A stretch of 32,520 nt of DNA from Bacteroides sp. (GTDB lineage: Bacteria > Bacteroidota > Bacteroidia > Bacteroidales > Bacteroidaceae). Of the stretch, positions 21,721-30,734 are shown in pieces; position 1 is the stretch's first letter, and each line of letters opens with the position of its first letter. Under the pieces are notes generated by a model, which was not told the origin of the DNA, searched no databases, and saw nothing but the letters and a program-made list of their open reading frames with translations. Both the position numbers and the translations under genes were made by a program. The DNA is taken from the NCBI GenBank assembly GCA_030523205.1, contig JAUNJD010000010.1, positions 1 through 32,520 of the forward strand. Direction: 5' to 3'.

Positions 21721-24564
21721 TTATTTCACCACCACGTTCACAATCTTCTTCGGCACTACGATGACCTTGTTGATAGATTTGCCTTCTATCCACTTGGCCG
21801 AACGCTCATCGGTCAATACGGCGGCCTGAATGTCTTCTGACGTAGCATCGGCGGCAAACTCCATGTTGAAGCGTGCCTTTCCGTTGAAGGAGATGGTGTA
21901 GTTTACGGTATTCTCTACCAAGTATTCTTCGTTGTAAGTGGGCCAAGCAGCATCGCAAACTAGTCCTTCGCCTCCCAGTGCTTCCCAAAGTTCCTCGCAT
22001 ACGTGGGGAGCAAACGGGTCGAGCACGATGAGCAACTTGCTCAGAATCTCCTTCTTGCTGCACTTCAAGGCAACCAACTCGTTGACGCAAATCATGAATG
22101 CGCTGACCGATGTGTTGTAGGAGAACTGTTCAATGTCCGACGTCACCTTCTTAATCAGTTTGTGCAGTGATTTCAGTTCATCCTTCGTGGCAGGTTCATC
22201 CTTGACAAGGAAGTTTCCACTACGGTCGTAGAACAACGTCCAGAACTTCTTGATGAAGCGGTGTACGCCGTCGATGCCGTTTGTATCCCAAGGTTTTGAT
22301 TGTTCTACGGGGCCCAGGAACATTTCGTACATACGCAATGTGTCGGCACCATACTTCTCGACAATCATGTCCGGATTCACTACGTTGAACATGGACTTAC
22401 TCATCTTTTCCACAGCCCATCCGCAGATGTATTTGCCATCTTCGAGGATGAACTCAGCCGTAGCATATTCAGGACGCCATGCCTTAAAGGCTTCTACGTC
22501 CAGTACGTCGTTCGATACGATATTCACATCCACGTGGAGTGGGGTAGTGTCGTACTTATCCTTCAGATTCAGCGAGACAAACGTATTGGTATCCTTGATG
22601 CGATATACAAAGTTGCTTCGTCCTTGAATCATACCTTGGTTCACCAGCTTTTGGAACGGTTCTTCCACGCACGATACGCCGAGGTCGTGCAGGAACTTGT
22701 TCCAGAAACGGGAATAGATAAGGTGTCCCGTAGCGTGCTCCGTACCACCTACGTAGAGGTCCACGCTCTTCCAGTATTCATCTATTTTCTTGTCGATGAG
22801 GGCTGTGTGGTTACGCGGATCCATGTAGCGTAGATAGTAGGCACTGGAGCCTGCAAAACCCGGCATGGTGTTCAGTTCCAAGGGGAAGATGGTGATGTTG
22901 TCTATCTTTTCATTTTCTGTTACGCAGTTGTTCACGGTGTCCCATGCCCACTTTGTGGCGTGGCCCAAGGGAGGTTCACCCGTCTCTGTCGGCAAGAATT
23001 TGGCTACCTCGGGCAATTCCAACGGCAGACAGCTTTCGGGAATCATGTAGGGCATATTGTCTTTATAATATACCGGGAAAGGCTCGCCCCAATAACGCTG
23101 ACGCGAGAAGATGGCATCGCGCAAACGGAAATTCACCTTGACGCGACCTAAATGGTGTTCTTTGACGTATTTTTTGGTAGCTGCAATGGCTTCTTTAATG
23201 GTCAAACCGTTCAGATTCAAAGAAGAGTAGGGGGTAGAGTTACCGTCCAACTTCGGTGAGTTGCAAACGATTCCTTCCTTGGCATCGAAGCTCTCTTCGC
23301 TTACATCGCAACCTTCCACCAGTGGAATGATGGGCAGATTGAAATGCTTGGCAAAGGCGTAGTCGCGGCTATCGTGTGCAGGTACAGCCATGATGGCACC
23401 CGTACCATATCCGGCTAATACATAGTCGCTAATCCAGATGGGCACTGCATCGCCCGTGAAGGGGTTGATGGCGTAGCTGCCCGAGAATACGCCCGTCACG
23501 CTGCGGTCGGCAATGCGTTCGCGCTCGGTACGCTTCTTGGTGCGGTCTAAGTAAGCTTCTACTTCGGCTTTCTGTGCTTCGGTAGTTAGGCTGGGTACCA
23601 ATTCGCTTTCGGGAGCCAATACCATGAAGGTAACACCAAACATGGTGTCGGCACGGGTGGTGAAGATGGTAAACTCCAAATCGCTGTCTTTTACTTTGAA
23701 CTGTACTTCGGTACCTTCGCTACGGCCTATCCAGTTCTTTTGTGTTTCTTTCAACGATTCGGTCCAGTCGATGGTGTCCAGTCCGTCCAACAAACGTTGA
23801 GCGTAGGCCGACACACGCAAGCACCATTGGCGCATCTTCTTCTGAACCACGGGATAACCGCCGCGTGCGCTGACACCGTCTATCACTTCATCGTTGGCAA
23901 GCACCGTGCCCAGCTCCGGACACCAGTTCACCATCGTTTCGCCCAAGTAAGCGATGCGGTAGTTCATCAGTGTTTCCTGCTTCTCCTTTTCGCTCTTGGC
24001 GTTCCATTCATCGGCTGTGAAGCTCAGCTCTTCGCTACAAGCCACATCCAGACCTTCGGTGCCCGTCTTGCTGAAGGCTTCAATCAGTTCTTCGATAGGG
24101 CGTGCTTGGCAGGCCTTGTTGCAATAGTAGCTACCGAACATCTTCTGGAAAGCCCATTGCGTCCATTGGTAGTATTCGGGGTCGCAAGTACGCACTTCGC
24201 GGTTCCAATCGAAGGAGAAACCTATCTTGTCCAACTGTTCGCGGTAGCGGTTGATATTGTTGACGGTGGTAATTGCAGGGTGCTGACCGGTCTGTATGGC
24301 ATACTGCTCGGCGGGTAGTCCGTAAGCATCATATCCCATGGGGTTCAGCACGTTGAAACCTTGCAGGCGTTTATAGCGGGCGTAGATGTCCGAAGCAATG
24401 TAGCCCAAGGGATGACCTACGTGAAGTCCCGCACCGCTGGGGTAGGGGAACATATTCAGTACGTAGTATTTCTGTTTTGTTTCGTCTTCTGTCACTTGGT
24501 AGGTTTTCTCGTCCACCCACCTTTTCTGCCATTTCTTTTCAATCTCCCTGAAATTGTATTCCAT
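21721..24564 (-). CDS. leuS: Leucyl-tRNA synthetase
   Basis: This 947-residue class I synthetase charges tRNA-Leu. The HIGH motif is HVGH at 48-51 ([16 protein letters not shown]) and the KMSKS motif is at 720-724. The connective editing domain has the threonine-rich [15 protein letters not shown] and [19 protein letters not shown]. The anticodon-binding and C-terminal domains follow to the end. The length is that of Bacteroidetes LeuRS. The leader carries a degenerate repeat and part of a palindromic repeat, but no T-box-like specifier structure was recognised. Confidence 0.98.
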   Translation of the reverse strand: MEYNFREIEKKWQKRWVDEKTYQVTEDETKQKYYVLNMFPYPSGAGLHVGHPLGYIASDIYARYKRLQGFNVLNPMGYDAYGLPAEQYAIQTGQHPAITTVNNINRYREQLDKIGFSFDWNREVRTCDPEYYQWTQWAFQKMFGSYYCNKACQARPIEELIEAFSKTGTEGLDVACSEELSFTADEWNAKSEKEKQETLMNYRIAYLGETMVNWCPELGTVLANDEVIDGVSARGGYPVVQKKMRQWCLRVSAYAQRLLDGLDTIDWTESLKETQKNWIGRSEGTEVQFKVKDSDLEFTIFTTRADTMFGVTFMVLAPESELVPSLTTEAQKAEVEAYLDRTKKRTERERIADRSVTGVFSGSYAINPFTGDAVPIWISDYVLAGYGTGAIMAVPAHDSRDYAFAKHFNLPIIPLVEGCDVSEESFDAKEGIVCNSPKLDGNSTPYSSLNLNGLTIKEAIAATKKYVKEHHLGRVKVNFRLRDAIFSRQRYWGEPFPVYYKDNMPYMIPESCLPLELPEVAKFLPTETGEPPLGHATKWAWDTVNNCVTENEKIDNITIFPLELNTMPGFAGSSAYYLRYMDPRNHTALIDKKIDEYWKSVDLYVGGTEHATGHLIYSRFWNKFLHDLGVSCVEEPFQKLVNQGMIQGRSNFVYRIKDTNTFVSLNLKDKYDTTPLHVDVNIVSNDVLDVEAFKAWRPEYATAEFILEDGKYICGWAVEKMSKSMFNVVNPDMIVEKYGADTLRMYEMFLGPVEQSKPWDTNGIDGVHRFIKKFWTLFYDRSGNFLVKDEPATKDELKSLHKLIKKVTSDIEQFSYNTSVSAFMICVNELVALKCSKKEILSKLLIVLDPFAPHVCEELWEALGGEGLVCDAAWPTYNEEYLVENTVNYTISFNGKARFNMEFAADATSEDIQAAVLTDERSAKWIEGKSINKVIVVPKKIVNVVVK

Positions 24565-24598
24565 ATTTTAAGTTTTTAAGTTTTTGAGTTTTGAGTTA
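24565..24598. repeat. Degenerate AAGTTTTTAAG-type tandem repeat before leuS
   Basis: About four units (TTTTAAG, TTTTTAAG, TTTTTGAG, TTTTGAG) directly abut the leuS start codon. A shorter version, TTTGAGTTTTGAG, lies between leuS and yitT at 21707-21719. Confidence 0.65.
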
Positions 24599-24667
24599 GT
24601 TGACAGGGAACGAGTTAACCAGACTACGAAGACATACTTGTTGCCTTGCGGGCTTGTCCCTTGTCAA
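24598..24667. repeat. Diverged palindromic repeat, AGTTGACA family
   Basis: AGTTGACAGGGA at the left pairs with TCCCTTGTCAACT at the right with one bulged base; the middle, GAGTTAACCAGACTACGAAGACAT, matches the copy at 14302-14378 closely. The rest of 24668-24909 holds candidate promoters in both directions, including a leuS -7 box TAAATTTG at 24747-24754 on the minus strand, and no gene. Confidence 0.7.
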
Positions 24668-24872
24668 CTTCATTATTTTAAGTTTCTTGTTGAAAACTTG
24701 TTGATATGCTTTGTTTATTGGTTGAAATCCTTGTTAATAATCGGTGCAAATTTACAGTTTATTTTCTGATTTATACGTTTGTTGGGGTGTATTTCTATAA
24801 TAAGGTGTTTGTTTCAACCTGTTTATTCAGATTTTTGGTTTTACTTGTCCACCAATCCTTGTTCATTATTCG

Positions 24873-24880
24873 TATATTTG
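24873..24880 (+). promoter_or_regulatory. -7 promoter box for the EamA transporter gene
   Basis: TATATTTG matches TAnnTTTG and ends 30 bases before the ATG at 24910. It lies inside the longer in-frame reading that begins at 24706, which argues for the shorter protein. Confidence 0.55.
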
Positions 24881-24909
24881 CCCCCACATTATTCTTTGAA
24901 CTGCAACCG

Positions 24910-25788
24910 ATGAACACCGAGCGCAATTACATATACCATCTGTTGGCCATCGTCATTGTGGCCATCTGGGGACTGACTTTTATCTCGACCAAGAAACTGA
25001 TAGCTGACGGGCTTACCCCGCAGGAGATATTCCTGCTACGCTTTCTGATAGCTTATATAGGTATATGGCTGGTATCTCCGAAAAAATTGTTTGCCGATAG
25101 TTGGGCGGACGAACTCTGGATGCTGGCCCTTGGCGTGACGGGCGGTTCGATGTACTTCCTGACGGAGAATACGGCATTGGGCATTACGTTGGCCACCAAC
25201 GTGTCGTTCATTGTCTGCACCACTCCGTTGATAACAGCCTTGCTTTCGCTGCTCTTTTACAAAAACGAGAAGGCCGGTCGTGGGCTGATTGTCGGTTCGC
25301 TGACGGCACTTGTCGGCATGGGACTGGTGGTGTATAACGGCAGTTTTGTGCTGAAGATTTCTCCGCTGGGCGATTTCCTTTCGTTGTTGGCATCGTTGTC
25401 GTGGGCATTTTATAGTTTGATAATGAAGAGGGTAGGAGAGCGTTACAGTACGGTGTTCATCACCCGCAAAGTGTTCTTCTACGGACTGCTTACCATCCTT
25501 CCGGCTTTCATTGTCCATCCGTGGCAGTTTCCGTTGACGGCTTTTGCTGATGTCAGCGTATGGGGCAACCTCTTGTTTTTGGGTGTGGTGGCTTCCCTGC
25601 TTTGTTTTGGCGGATGGAATCTGGTAATGAAGCGGCTGGGTATGCTTCGGTCTTCAAATTACATCTACCTGAATCCGCTGTTCACATTGGTGGGTGCCGT
25701 CATATTCTTGGACGAACGACTGACATGGATGGCACTTCTGGGTTCCGTCCTGCTGCTAGGAGGTGTCTATTTGGCTGAGAAAAAATGA
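24910..25788 (+). CDS. EamA / DMT-superfamily transporter
   Basis: This 292-residue inner-membrane protein has about ten hydrophobic helices in two EamA repeats (about 10-135 and 150-290). The first starts HLLAIVIVAIWGLTFISTKKL and carries LIADGLTPQEIFLLRFLIAY; the second has SPLGDFLSLLASLSWAFYSL and ends AVIFLDERLTWMALLGSVLLLGGVYLAEKK. These features identify a drug/metabolite exporter family; the substrate is unknown. The start at 24910 is chosen because it gives the normal family N-terminus, while the extension upstream is low-complexity and contains the probable promoter. A lipoprotein gene follows 35 bases later. Confidence 0.92.
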   Translation: MNTERNYIYHLLAIVIVAIWGLTFISTKKLIADGLTPQEIFLLRFLIAYIGIWLVSPKKLFADSWADELWMLALGVTGGSMYFLTENTALGITLATNVSFIVCTTPLITALLSLLFYKNEKAGRGLIVGSLTALVGMGLVVYNGSFVLKISPLGDFLSLLASLSWAFYSLIMKRVGERYSTVFITRKVFFYGLLTILPAFIVHPWQFPLTAFADVSVWGNLLFLGVVASLLCFGGWNLVMKRLGMLRSSNYIYLNPLFTLVGAVIFLDERLTWMALLGSVLLLGGVYLAEKK

Positions 25789-25823
25789 GTATAAAACAGT
25801 ATTATTTGTAATGATATATTAAT

Positions 25824-26705
25824 ATGATTTATCCGATGAAAAGAATCTGTTTCGTTTCTTTGTTGCTCCCTCTGTTGCTAGTGTCTTGTAGCGACGACAA
25901 GGAGGCAACGGTGGAAGAAGAATCCGCCGAAGTAAGCTACCGACAAGTGACACTTACGGAAGTGATGACAAGCGACGCACAGCCTGTCACCAACACGCAA
26001 ACCTACCTGTATGCCGACGACCTTCTTACCTCCTATACCATGCTTCAGAGTTTCGAGGCAAACGGCGAGGAGATGAGCATGGAAAGCACAACAAGCGTGA
26101 CATATAGTGGAAATCAAGTCCTTGTGTCCGACGATTCGGGCAATGAACTGACCTATACGCTGGATACCGACCACGGCTGTGCCACTGCTTGCGTGTGGCA
26201 ACAGGGTGGGGGAAGCGTTCGTCAATACACCTTCTCCTATACCGATACGTCTGCCGGCAAACATCTGCTTTCCTATCTGACGGAGACGCTAGAAGATGCC
26301 AGTACCCCTTATTCCACCGTCAGCATTGACTATACCGACGAACAAGCCCCAATCATCAGCATCCGGATAGATACGTACGAACAGAGTTATCAACTGACAG
26401 TACCCACTTCTTCAGCAGGTACTGCCAATGTTTCTCATCTTCCTTGTTTGTTCTTCACCGAATCCTATCCGCTTTCCGTCCATGCCGTAGCCCTGTACGG
26501 AGGCTTGCTGGGCGATGCCTTCGATACGCTTGTCACCGCTCTTCAGCCTACGAACAATAGCGAGAGTGAAGAAATCACCACTTACACCTATACCACTGAT
26601 AGCGACGATATACTGACTTCTTGCGTGGCGAAGACCGTCAGCTATGGGAGTACATATCGCCGCACCATCAATTACGAGATAGGGGAGGTGGAGACGGAAG
26701 AATAA
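25824..26705 (+). CDS. Lipoprotein of unknown function
   Basis: This 293-residue protein has a signal peptide with the lipobox LLVSC followed by SDDKEA, so it is lipid-anchored; the SDDKE stretch resembles the acidic surface-export signal of Bacteroides lipoproteins. The body is rich in Thr, Ser and Tyr in alternating patterns (YLYADDLLTSYTML, VSIDYTDEQ, TTYTYTTDSDD), suggesting beta structure with repeats of the kind seen in DUF4595-like proteins. No catalytic motif is recognised. An internal ATG at 25836 (MKRICF) is an equally plausible start. It may be co-transcribed with the transporter gene. Ends are convergent with an aldo/keto reductase gene 15 bases away. Confidence 0.8.
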   Translation: MIYPMKRICFVSLLLPLLLVSCSDDKEATVEEESAEVSYRQVTLTEVMTSDAQPVTNTQTYLYADDLLTSYTMLQSFEANGEEMSMESTTSVTYSGNQVLVSDDSGNELTYTLDTDHGCATACVWQQGGGSVRQYTFSYTDTSAGKHLLSYLTETLEDASTPYSTVSIDYTDEQAPIISIRIDTYEQSYQLTVPTSSAGTANVSHLPCLFFTESYPLSVHAVALYGGLLGDAFDTLVTALQPTNNSESEEITTYTYTTDSDDILTSCVAKTVSYGSTYRRTINYEIGEVETEE

Positions 26706-26720
26706 ATCTTGTCATCTGCT

Positions 26721-27584
26721 TTATTTTTTATTCGGATTATTCTGCTTGTCGTAGTTGAGCAAGAAGCGCACGAGAGCCGGATTACGATGCGACCATTGGA
26801 AGTCCTGCGGTTGGTCCAGTGGGCGGATACTTTCCATTTCGGCAGCAGTCAGTTCGAAGTTGAAGACATCTAAGTTCTGTATCATGCGTTCCCGATGCGT
26901 GGACTTGGGAATAGCAATGATATTGCGCTGAACGAGGTAGCGGAGTGCCACTTGTGTAGGCGTCTTGCCGTGGTTGTTGGCAATGGCTTTTATCGTCGGA
27001 TTTTCAAAAAGTGCTTCGTTGGCCTGTGCAATCGGTGCCCATGCCATGATGTGCGTGCCGTATTTCGTCATTTCGACTTCCGAATCCCATTGCTGACTGA
27101 ATACGTTGGTGCGCAGCTGATTGACAGCAGGTTTAATTTCTACGTTCTCTGCCAGATCGACGAAGCGGTCAGGATAGAAGTTGCTTACTCCGATAGCACG
27201 TACTTTTCCGGCTTTGTATGCCTGCTCCATGGCACGATATGTGCCGTAATAATCGGAGAACGGCTGATGAATGAGCAAGAGGTCGATGTAGTCGGTACGT
27301 AGTTTTCGCAACGATTCGTCAATGCTGGCAGCCGCTTTCTTTTCGCCGGCATTGGTTATCCATACCTTGGTCGTGATGAACAGTTCGTTGCGGGGTACAC
27401 CACACTTGACAATGGCGGCTCCCACTCCTTCTTCGTTATAATAAGCCTGTGCCGTGTCGATGCTGCGATAACCTACACTAATTGCATCCGACACGCAACG
27501 TTCACACTCCTCGGGAGTAACCAAATAGACACCATAGCCCAACAGAGGCATTTCGACACCATTGTTTAATTTTACAGATTTCAT
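26721..27584 (-). CDS. Aldo/keto reductase (cytosolic)
   Basis: This 287-residue TIM-barrel NADPH-dependent reductase has the catalytic tetrad Asp43 and Tyr48 (SIDTAQAYYNE), Lys73 (TTKVW) and His106 (LLLIHQPF). The C-terminal cofactor part includes AIPKSTHRERMIQNLDVFNF. It is similar throughout to the aldo/keto reductase at 28525-29496 but lacks a signal sequence. The substrate is unknown; the family reduces small aldehydes and ketones such as methylglyoxal or diketogulonate. A -7 box at 27625-27632 indicates it can be transcribed separately from the two genes upstream. Confidence 0.95.
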   Translation of the reverse strand: MKSVKLNNGVEMPLLGYGVYLVTPEECERCVSDAISVGYRSIDTAQAYYNEEGVGAAIVKCGVPRNELFITTKVWITNAGEKKAAASIDESLRKLRTDYIDLLLIHQPFSDYYGTYRAMEQAYKAGKVRAIGVSNFYPDRFVDLAENVEIKPAVNQLRTNVFSQQWDSEVEMTKYGTHIMAWAPIAQANEALFENPTIKAIANNHGKTPTQVALRYLVQRNIIAIPKSTHRERMIQNLDVFNFELTAAEMESIRPLDQPQDFQWSHRNPALVRFLLNYDKQNNPNKK

Positions 27585-27624
27585 ATTTGTTTCTTTTTAA
27601 TTAGATGATTAAGTTTTACCAATA

Positions 27625-27632
27625 CAAAAATA
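27625..27632 (-). promoter_or_regulatory. -7 promoter box for the first aldo/keto reductase
   Basis: The minus strand reads TATTTTTG, about 40 bases before the ATG. The -33 is unclear, compatible with activator control. Confidence 0.5.
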
Positions 27633-27707
27633 GGTAGCCGCATGAGAAAAATGAGTGAATAAATCACTGATATTTCAACCATAATTACCTGTCAACTAGA
27701 TGTATTC

Positions 27708-28472
27708 TTACATTACTGTATATCCACCGTCCATTTCCCACGTCTGTCCGATGGCGAAGCCGGCATAGTCACTGCATAGCAATAGCACCATTGCGGCAAT
27801 CTCTTCGGGCTTGCCCACGCGGCCCAGTGGGATAGCGTCGATGACACGTGCCATGTGGTCGGGCGACATCTCGCAGGCGTGGCGCACCATGGGCGTATCG
27901 CACGTGCCGGGACAAATGGCGTTGATGCGAATGCCTAAACGTGCATACTCTAAGGCGGTAGATTTGGTCAGTCCCAATATGGCGTGCTTTGATGCGGTAT
28001 AGGCACCGATATATGGAATACCCACTACACCCCCTTGCGAAGAGCAATTGACAATGGCACCGCTGCTTTGCTTCTTCATTTCCATCAGTTCGTACTTCAT
28101 GCAGTTCCAGATGCCACGCAGATTGACGGCCATCACGTGGTCGAAGTCCCAACCTTCGGTATCGGCCAGTTCTTCGCGCACGGCGGCATGGATGCCTGCA
28201 TTGTTGTAGGCGGCGTCTATGCGGCCAAAGGTGGCTACGGCTTGTTCGATGACGGCTTTTACCTCTTCTTCTTTCGACACATCACAGGCCAAGCCAATGG
28301 CCTGATGCCCGGAGGCAATCAGTTCATTGGCCCGTTCTTCTACCTGTTGTTTGTTCATGTCAATCAATACGACGGATGCACCTGCCTCGGCAAACATACG
28401 TGCCGCTGTCCATCCGATTCCTACTGCCGCTCCTGTGACGAGGGCTACTTTATCTTTGAATGTTATTTCCAT
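27708..28472 (-). CDS. Short-chain dehydrogenase/reductase (SDR)
   Basis: This 254-residue classical SDR has the dinucleotide motif TGAAVGIG (14-21), Asp38 at the end of strand 2 (VLIDMN), which favours NAD(H), NNAG at about 90-93, and the catalytic Ser144/145, Tyr158 and Lys162 (YTASK). The C-terminal WEMDGGYTV is typical. Databases often call such proteins glucose 1-dehydrogenase, but the substrate is not determined by sequence. It follows the exported aldo/keto reductase by 52 bases on the same strand, so the two probably form one operon divergent from the AraC gene. Confidence 0.95.
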   Translation of the reverse strand: MEITFKDKVALVTGAAVGIGWTAARMFAEAGASVVLIDMNKQQVEERANELIASGHQAIGLACDVSKEEEVKAVIEQAVATFGRIDAAYNNAGIHAAVREELADTEGWDFDHVMAVNLRGIWNCMKYELMEMKKQSSGAIVNCSSQGGVVGIPYIGAYTASKHAILGLTKSTALEYARLGIRINAICPGTCDTPMVRHACEMSPDHMARVIDAIPLGRVGKPEEIAAMVLLLCSDYAGFAIGQTWEMDGGYTVM

Positions 28473-28524
28473 CTTTGTTTTGGTTTTAATAATGTTTTTA
28501 TTGAATTGAATTGTAGGGAGTTAA

Positions 28525-29496
28525 TTACCGCGTCGCCTCTGTATGAAACCATTTTACGTCTTCGGGCGAGCGGTGGTTTTTTGCTATGGTGTGTCCTTTG
28601 TCGAGTTTGGATAGTTGCGTCATATCCTCCACAGAGAGCTTGAAGTCGAGACTTTCCAAGTTCTCTATCATGCGTTCGGGGCGCTCCGTCTTGCAGATGG
28701 TGACAACGCCCTGTTGCGTCAGCCAGCGCAGGATGACTTGGGCAGGGGTCTTGCCGTACTTCTTCCCTATTTCGACAAGGGTAGGCTCTTGCAACAATTC
28801 AGGGCGCATACCCGAGCAAAGCGGTCCCCACGATTCTACCTGTACACCATATTCGTCGTTCACCCGTTTGTCTGCCCAACGCTGAAAGTAAGGGCTGAAT
28901 TCTATCTGATTGACAGCCGGACGCACCCGGTTTACGAACGCAAAATCCACCACACGGTCGGGATAGAAATTGCTGATGCCTATGGCACGGATGCGCCCGG
29001 CTTCGTAAAGCTCCTCCAACGCCCGCCATGCACCGTACACGTCGCCGAAGGGTTGGTGCAACAGGTAGAGGTCGAGATAATCCAGCTGCAAGCGGCGGAG
29101 CGTAGCTTCAAAAGCCACTTTTGCCTGCTCGTAGCCATAATCCTTGAGCCAAAGCTTGGAGGTAACGAACAGCTCCTTGCGGTCTATCCCGCTACGGCGG
29201 ATGCCTTCGCCCACCATCACCTCGTTGGCATAGTTCTTGGCTGTGTCGAGCAGTCGCCATCCGCTGCGGATAGCTTGCGACACACAGTCGGCACATTTAT
29301 CGGCCGGAATCCTCAGCGTGCCATAGCCCAAGATTGGCATCTGCACGCCATTGTTCAGTGTTACATAGTCCATTGTCATATGCTTTTGATTGTTATTTAA
29401 TCCATTGCCTGACAGTCCGTCCGCATACAAAGCCGGAGCCGCCATCATTCCACCTGCGGCCCACAACGACCGCTTTATAAAACTACGTCTGTCCAT
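28525..29496 (-). CDS. Aldo/keto reductase with twin-arginine signal
   Basis: This 323-residue protein begins MDRRSFIKRSLWAAGG, a twin-arginine (Tat) type signal with a hydrophobic stretch and a probable cleavage near ALYADG. The barrel follows from about residue 42, with the tetrad Asp84 and Tyr89 (LLDTAKNYANE), Lys114 (TSKLW) and His147 (LYLLHQPF). Tat export suggests it folds with its NADP cofactor before export, which is unusual for a reductase whose NADPH supply is cytosolic. It heads the operon with the SDR. An internal ATG in front of the barrel could yield a cytosolic form; the upstream promoter box at 29528-29535 supports the long form. Confidence 0.92.
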   Translation of the reverse strand: MDRRSFIKRSLWAAGGMMAAPALYADGLSGNGLNNNQKHMTMDYVTLNNGVQMPILGYGTLRIPADKCADCVSQAIRSGWRLLDTAKNYANEVMVGEGIRRSGIDRKELFVTSKLWLKDYGYEQAKVAFEATLRRLQLDYLDLYLLHQPFGDVYGAWRALEELYEAGRIRAIGISNFYPDRVVDFAFVNRVRPAVNQIEFSPYFQRWADKRVNDEYGVQVESWGPLCSGMRPELLQEPTLVEIGKKYGKTPAQVILRWLTQQGVVTICKTERPERMIENLESLDFKLSVEDMTQLSKLDKGHTIAKNHRSPEDVKWFHTEATR

Positions 29497-29527
29497 TATG
29501 CTTTCTGTTTTTTATTGGTTTCTGCGA

Positions 29528-29535
29528 CAAAGGTA
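29528..29535 (-). promoter_or_regulatory. -7 promoter box for the Tat aldo/keto reductase-SDR operon
   Basis: The minus strand reads TACCTTTG, about 32 bases before the start at 29496. The -33 is weak, as expected of a promoter helped by the divergent AraC regulator. Confidence 0.6.
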
Positions 29536-29609
29536 CTCGGTTGGTGTTAGCGGAAAGGGGGCAAAATCATCGTTGTTTCTACCATATTTTCTGATTTTGT
29601 TCTTCGTCA

Positions 29610-29642
29610 TTGCTTGCTGTGCTGACGAAAATGTTATCTTTG
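29610..29642 (+). promoter_or_regulatory. Promoter of the second AraC gene
   Basis: TTGC (29610-29613), a 21-base spacer and TATCTTTG (29635-29642) precede the ATG at 29685. It is divergent from the reductase promoter with about 75 bases between the -7 boxes, a layout suited to shared operator sites. Confidence 0.6.
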
Positions 29643-29684
29643 CGGATGCAGCGAATGCTGCCCCTCCCTAAAAACTTGAAGCGT

Positions 29685-30593
29685 ATGGAGAACATATTAA
29701 CCGTAAAGAGCGTACACGACTACAACGCCTTCGTCGGCCACCCCGACCAGCATCCGTTGGTTAGCGTAGTGGAGTATGCCAAGGTTTCTCCCATACTGCA
29801 CACCAAGGTAAATTTCTCCATTTACGCCCTTTTCCTATTAGACGATACGCTGGAGGACCTGACATACGGGCAAGGCATCTACGACTACAAGGAAGGAACG
29901 CTGGTCTGCGTATCGCCCGGACAGATAGGGGGCGTGGACTACAACGGACGGCGGTTCGAGCGTCGGGGCTGGGCTTTGTTATTCCATCCCGACTTGTTGC
30001 GCGGCACGTCGTTGGAGGAAACGATAGGGGAGTGTACCTTCTTTGAGTATCACATCAACGAGGCTCTGCACATGACGCACAGCGAGCGCGAGATTTACCT
30101 TTCCCTCCTCACTCAGCTGCAAGGCATATTAGCCGAGGACGACAAACTGTATCAGGATCAGATACTTGCTTCCTACATCAAACTGATACTGCAATATTGC
30201 AGGCGCTTCTATAACCGTCAGTTTGCCGCAATGAAGCGGAGTGGCAACAACCTGCTAGAGCGTTTCGACGCCTTGATAGCCTCCTACCTTACAAGCGACA
30301 AACCCGTTCAGCAAGGCCTCCCCACCGTGACGTGGTGTGCACAAGAGCTATGCCTCTCGCCCAACTACTTCTCCGACATCGTAAAGAAATGGACCGGGCA
30401 AGCAGCCATGGAGCACATCCATCAAGCCGTGGTGCGGATGATAAAGAACAAGCTGATGGCCGGCATCCCCACCAAGCAGATAGCCTATGACCTGGGCCTT
30501 GACCGTTCGCAAGACCTAAGCCGATTATTTAAGCGATACACGGGAGAGACGTTGGCGGCGTATTTGGAGGGGATACGCAAAGGTACAAAGTAA
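29685..30593 (+). CDS. AraC-family transcriptional regulator (paralogue of 7875-8777)
   Basis: This 302-residue protein has an N-terminal cupin-like sensor (about 15-160; VSPGQIGGVDYNG, RGWALLFHPDLLRGTSLEE) and a C-terminal AraC domain (about 200-300) with two helix-turn-helix units (CAQELCLSPNYFSDIVKKWTG and KQIAYDLGLDRSQDLSRLFKRYTG). The start at 29685 gives MENILTVKSVHDYN, which aligns with MSDIVKISTVHDFN of the other AraC; the upstream extension to 29610 runs through the promoter. It is divergent from the reductase operon, its probable target. Confidence 0.93.
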   Translation: MENILTVKSVHDYNAFVGHPDQHPLVSVVEYAKVSPILHTKVNFSIYALFLLDDTLEDLTYGQGIYDYKEGTLVCVSPGQIGGVDYNGRRFERRGWALLFHPDLLRGTSLEETIGECTFFEYHINEALHMTHSEREIYLSLLTQLQGILAEDDKLYQDQILASYIKLILQYCRRFYNRQFAAMKRSGNNLLERFDALIASYLTSDKPVQQGLPTVTWCAQELCLSPNYFSDIVKKWTGQAAMEHIHQAVVRMIKNKLMAGIPTKQIAYDLGLDRSQDLSRLFKRYTGETLAAYLEGIRKGTK

Positions 30594-30695
30594 GTAAATT
30601 GTGTTTTCCCAACCGATATGTGTTAAATGCATTAATAGAAAGTTAATGTTTATACCGATATAACTTCATTGTATATTCATTTATGAGATTGTTCC

Positions 30696-30703
30696 TATTT
30701 TTG
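30696..30703 (+). promoter_or_regulatory. -7 promoter box for the GH43-like gene
   Basis: TATTTTTG matches TAnnTTTG, about 30 bases before the ATG. The -33 is weak. Confidence 0.45.
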
Positions 30704-30734
30704 AGTAAATTTTTTGTATAGTGTTGATATGTTT

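Noticed and set aside
24565..24760. T-box or amino-acid leader upstream of leuS
   Set aside because: No conserved T-box sequence, leucine-codon-rich leader peptide or terminator/antiterminator pair is visible; the structure seen is a dispersed palindromic repeat.
24706..24909. 68-residue N-terminal extension of the EamA transporter
   Set aside because: It is low-complexity, absent from the family, and contains the probable promoter -7 box at 24873-24880.
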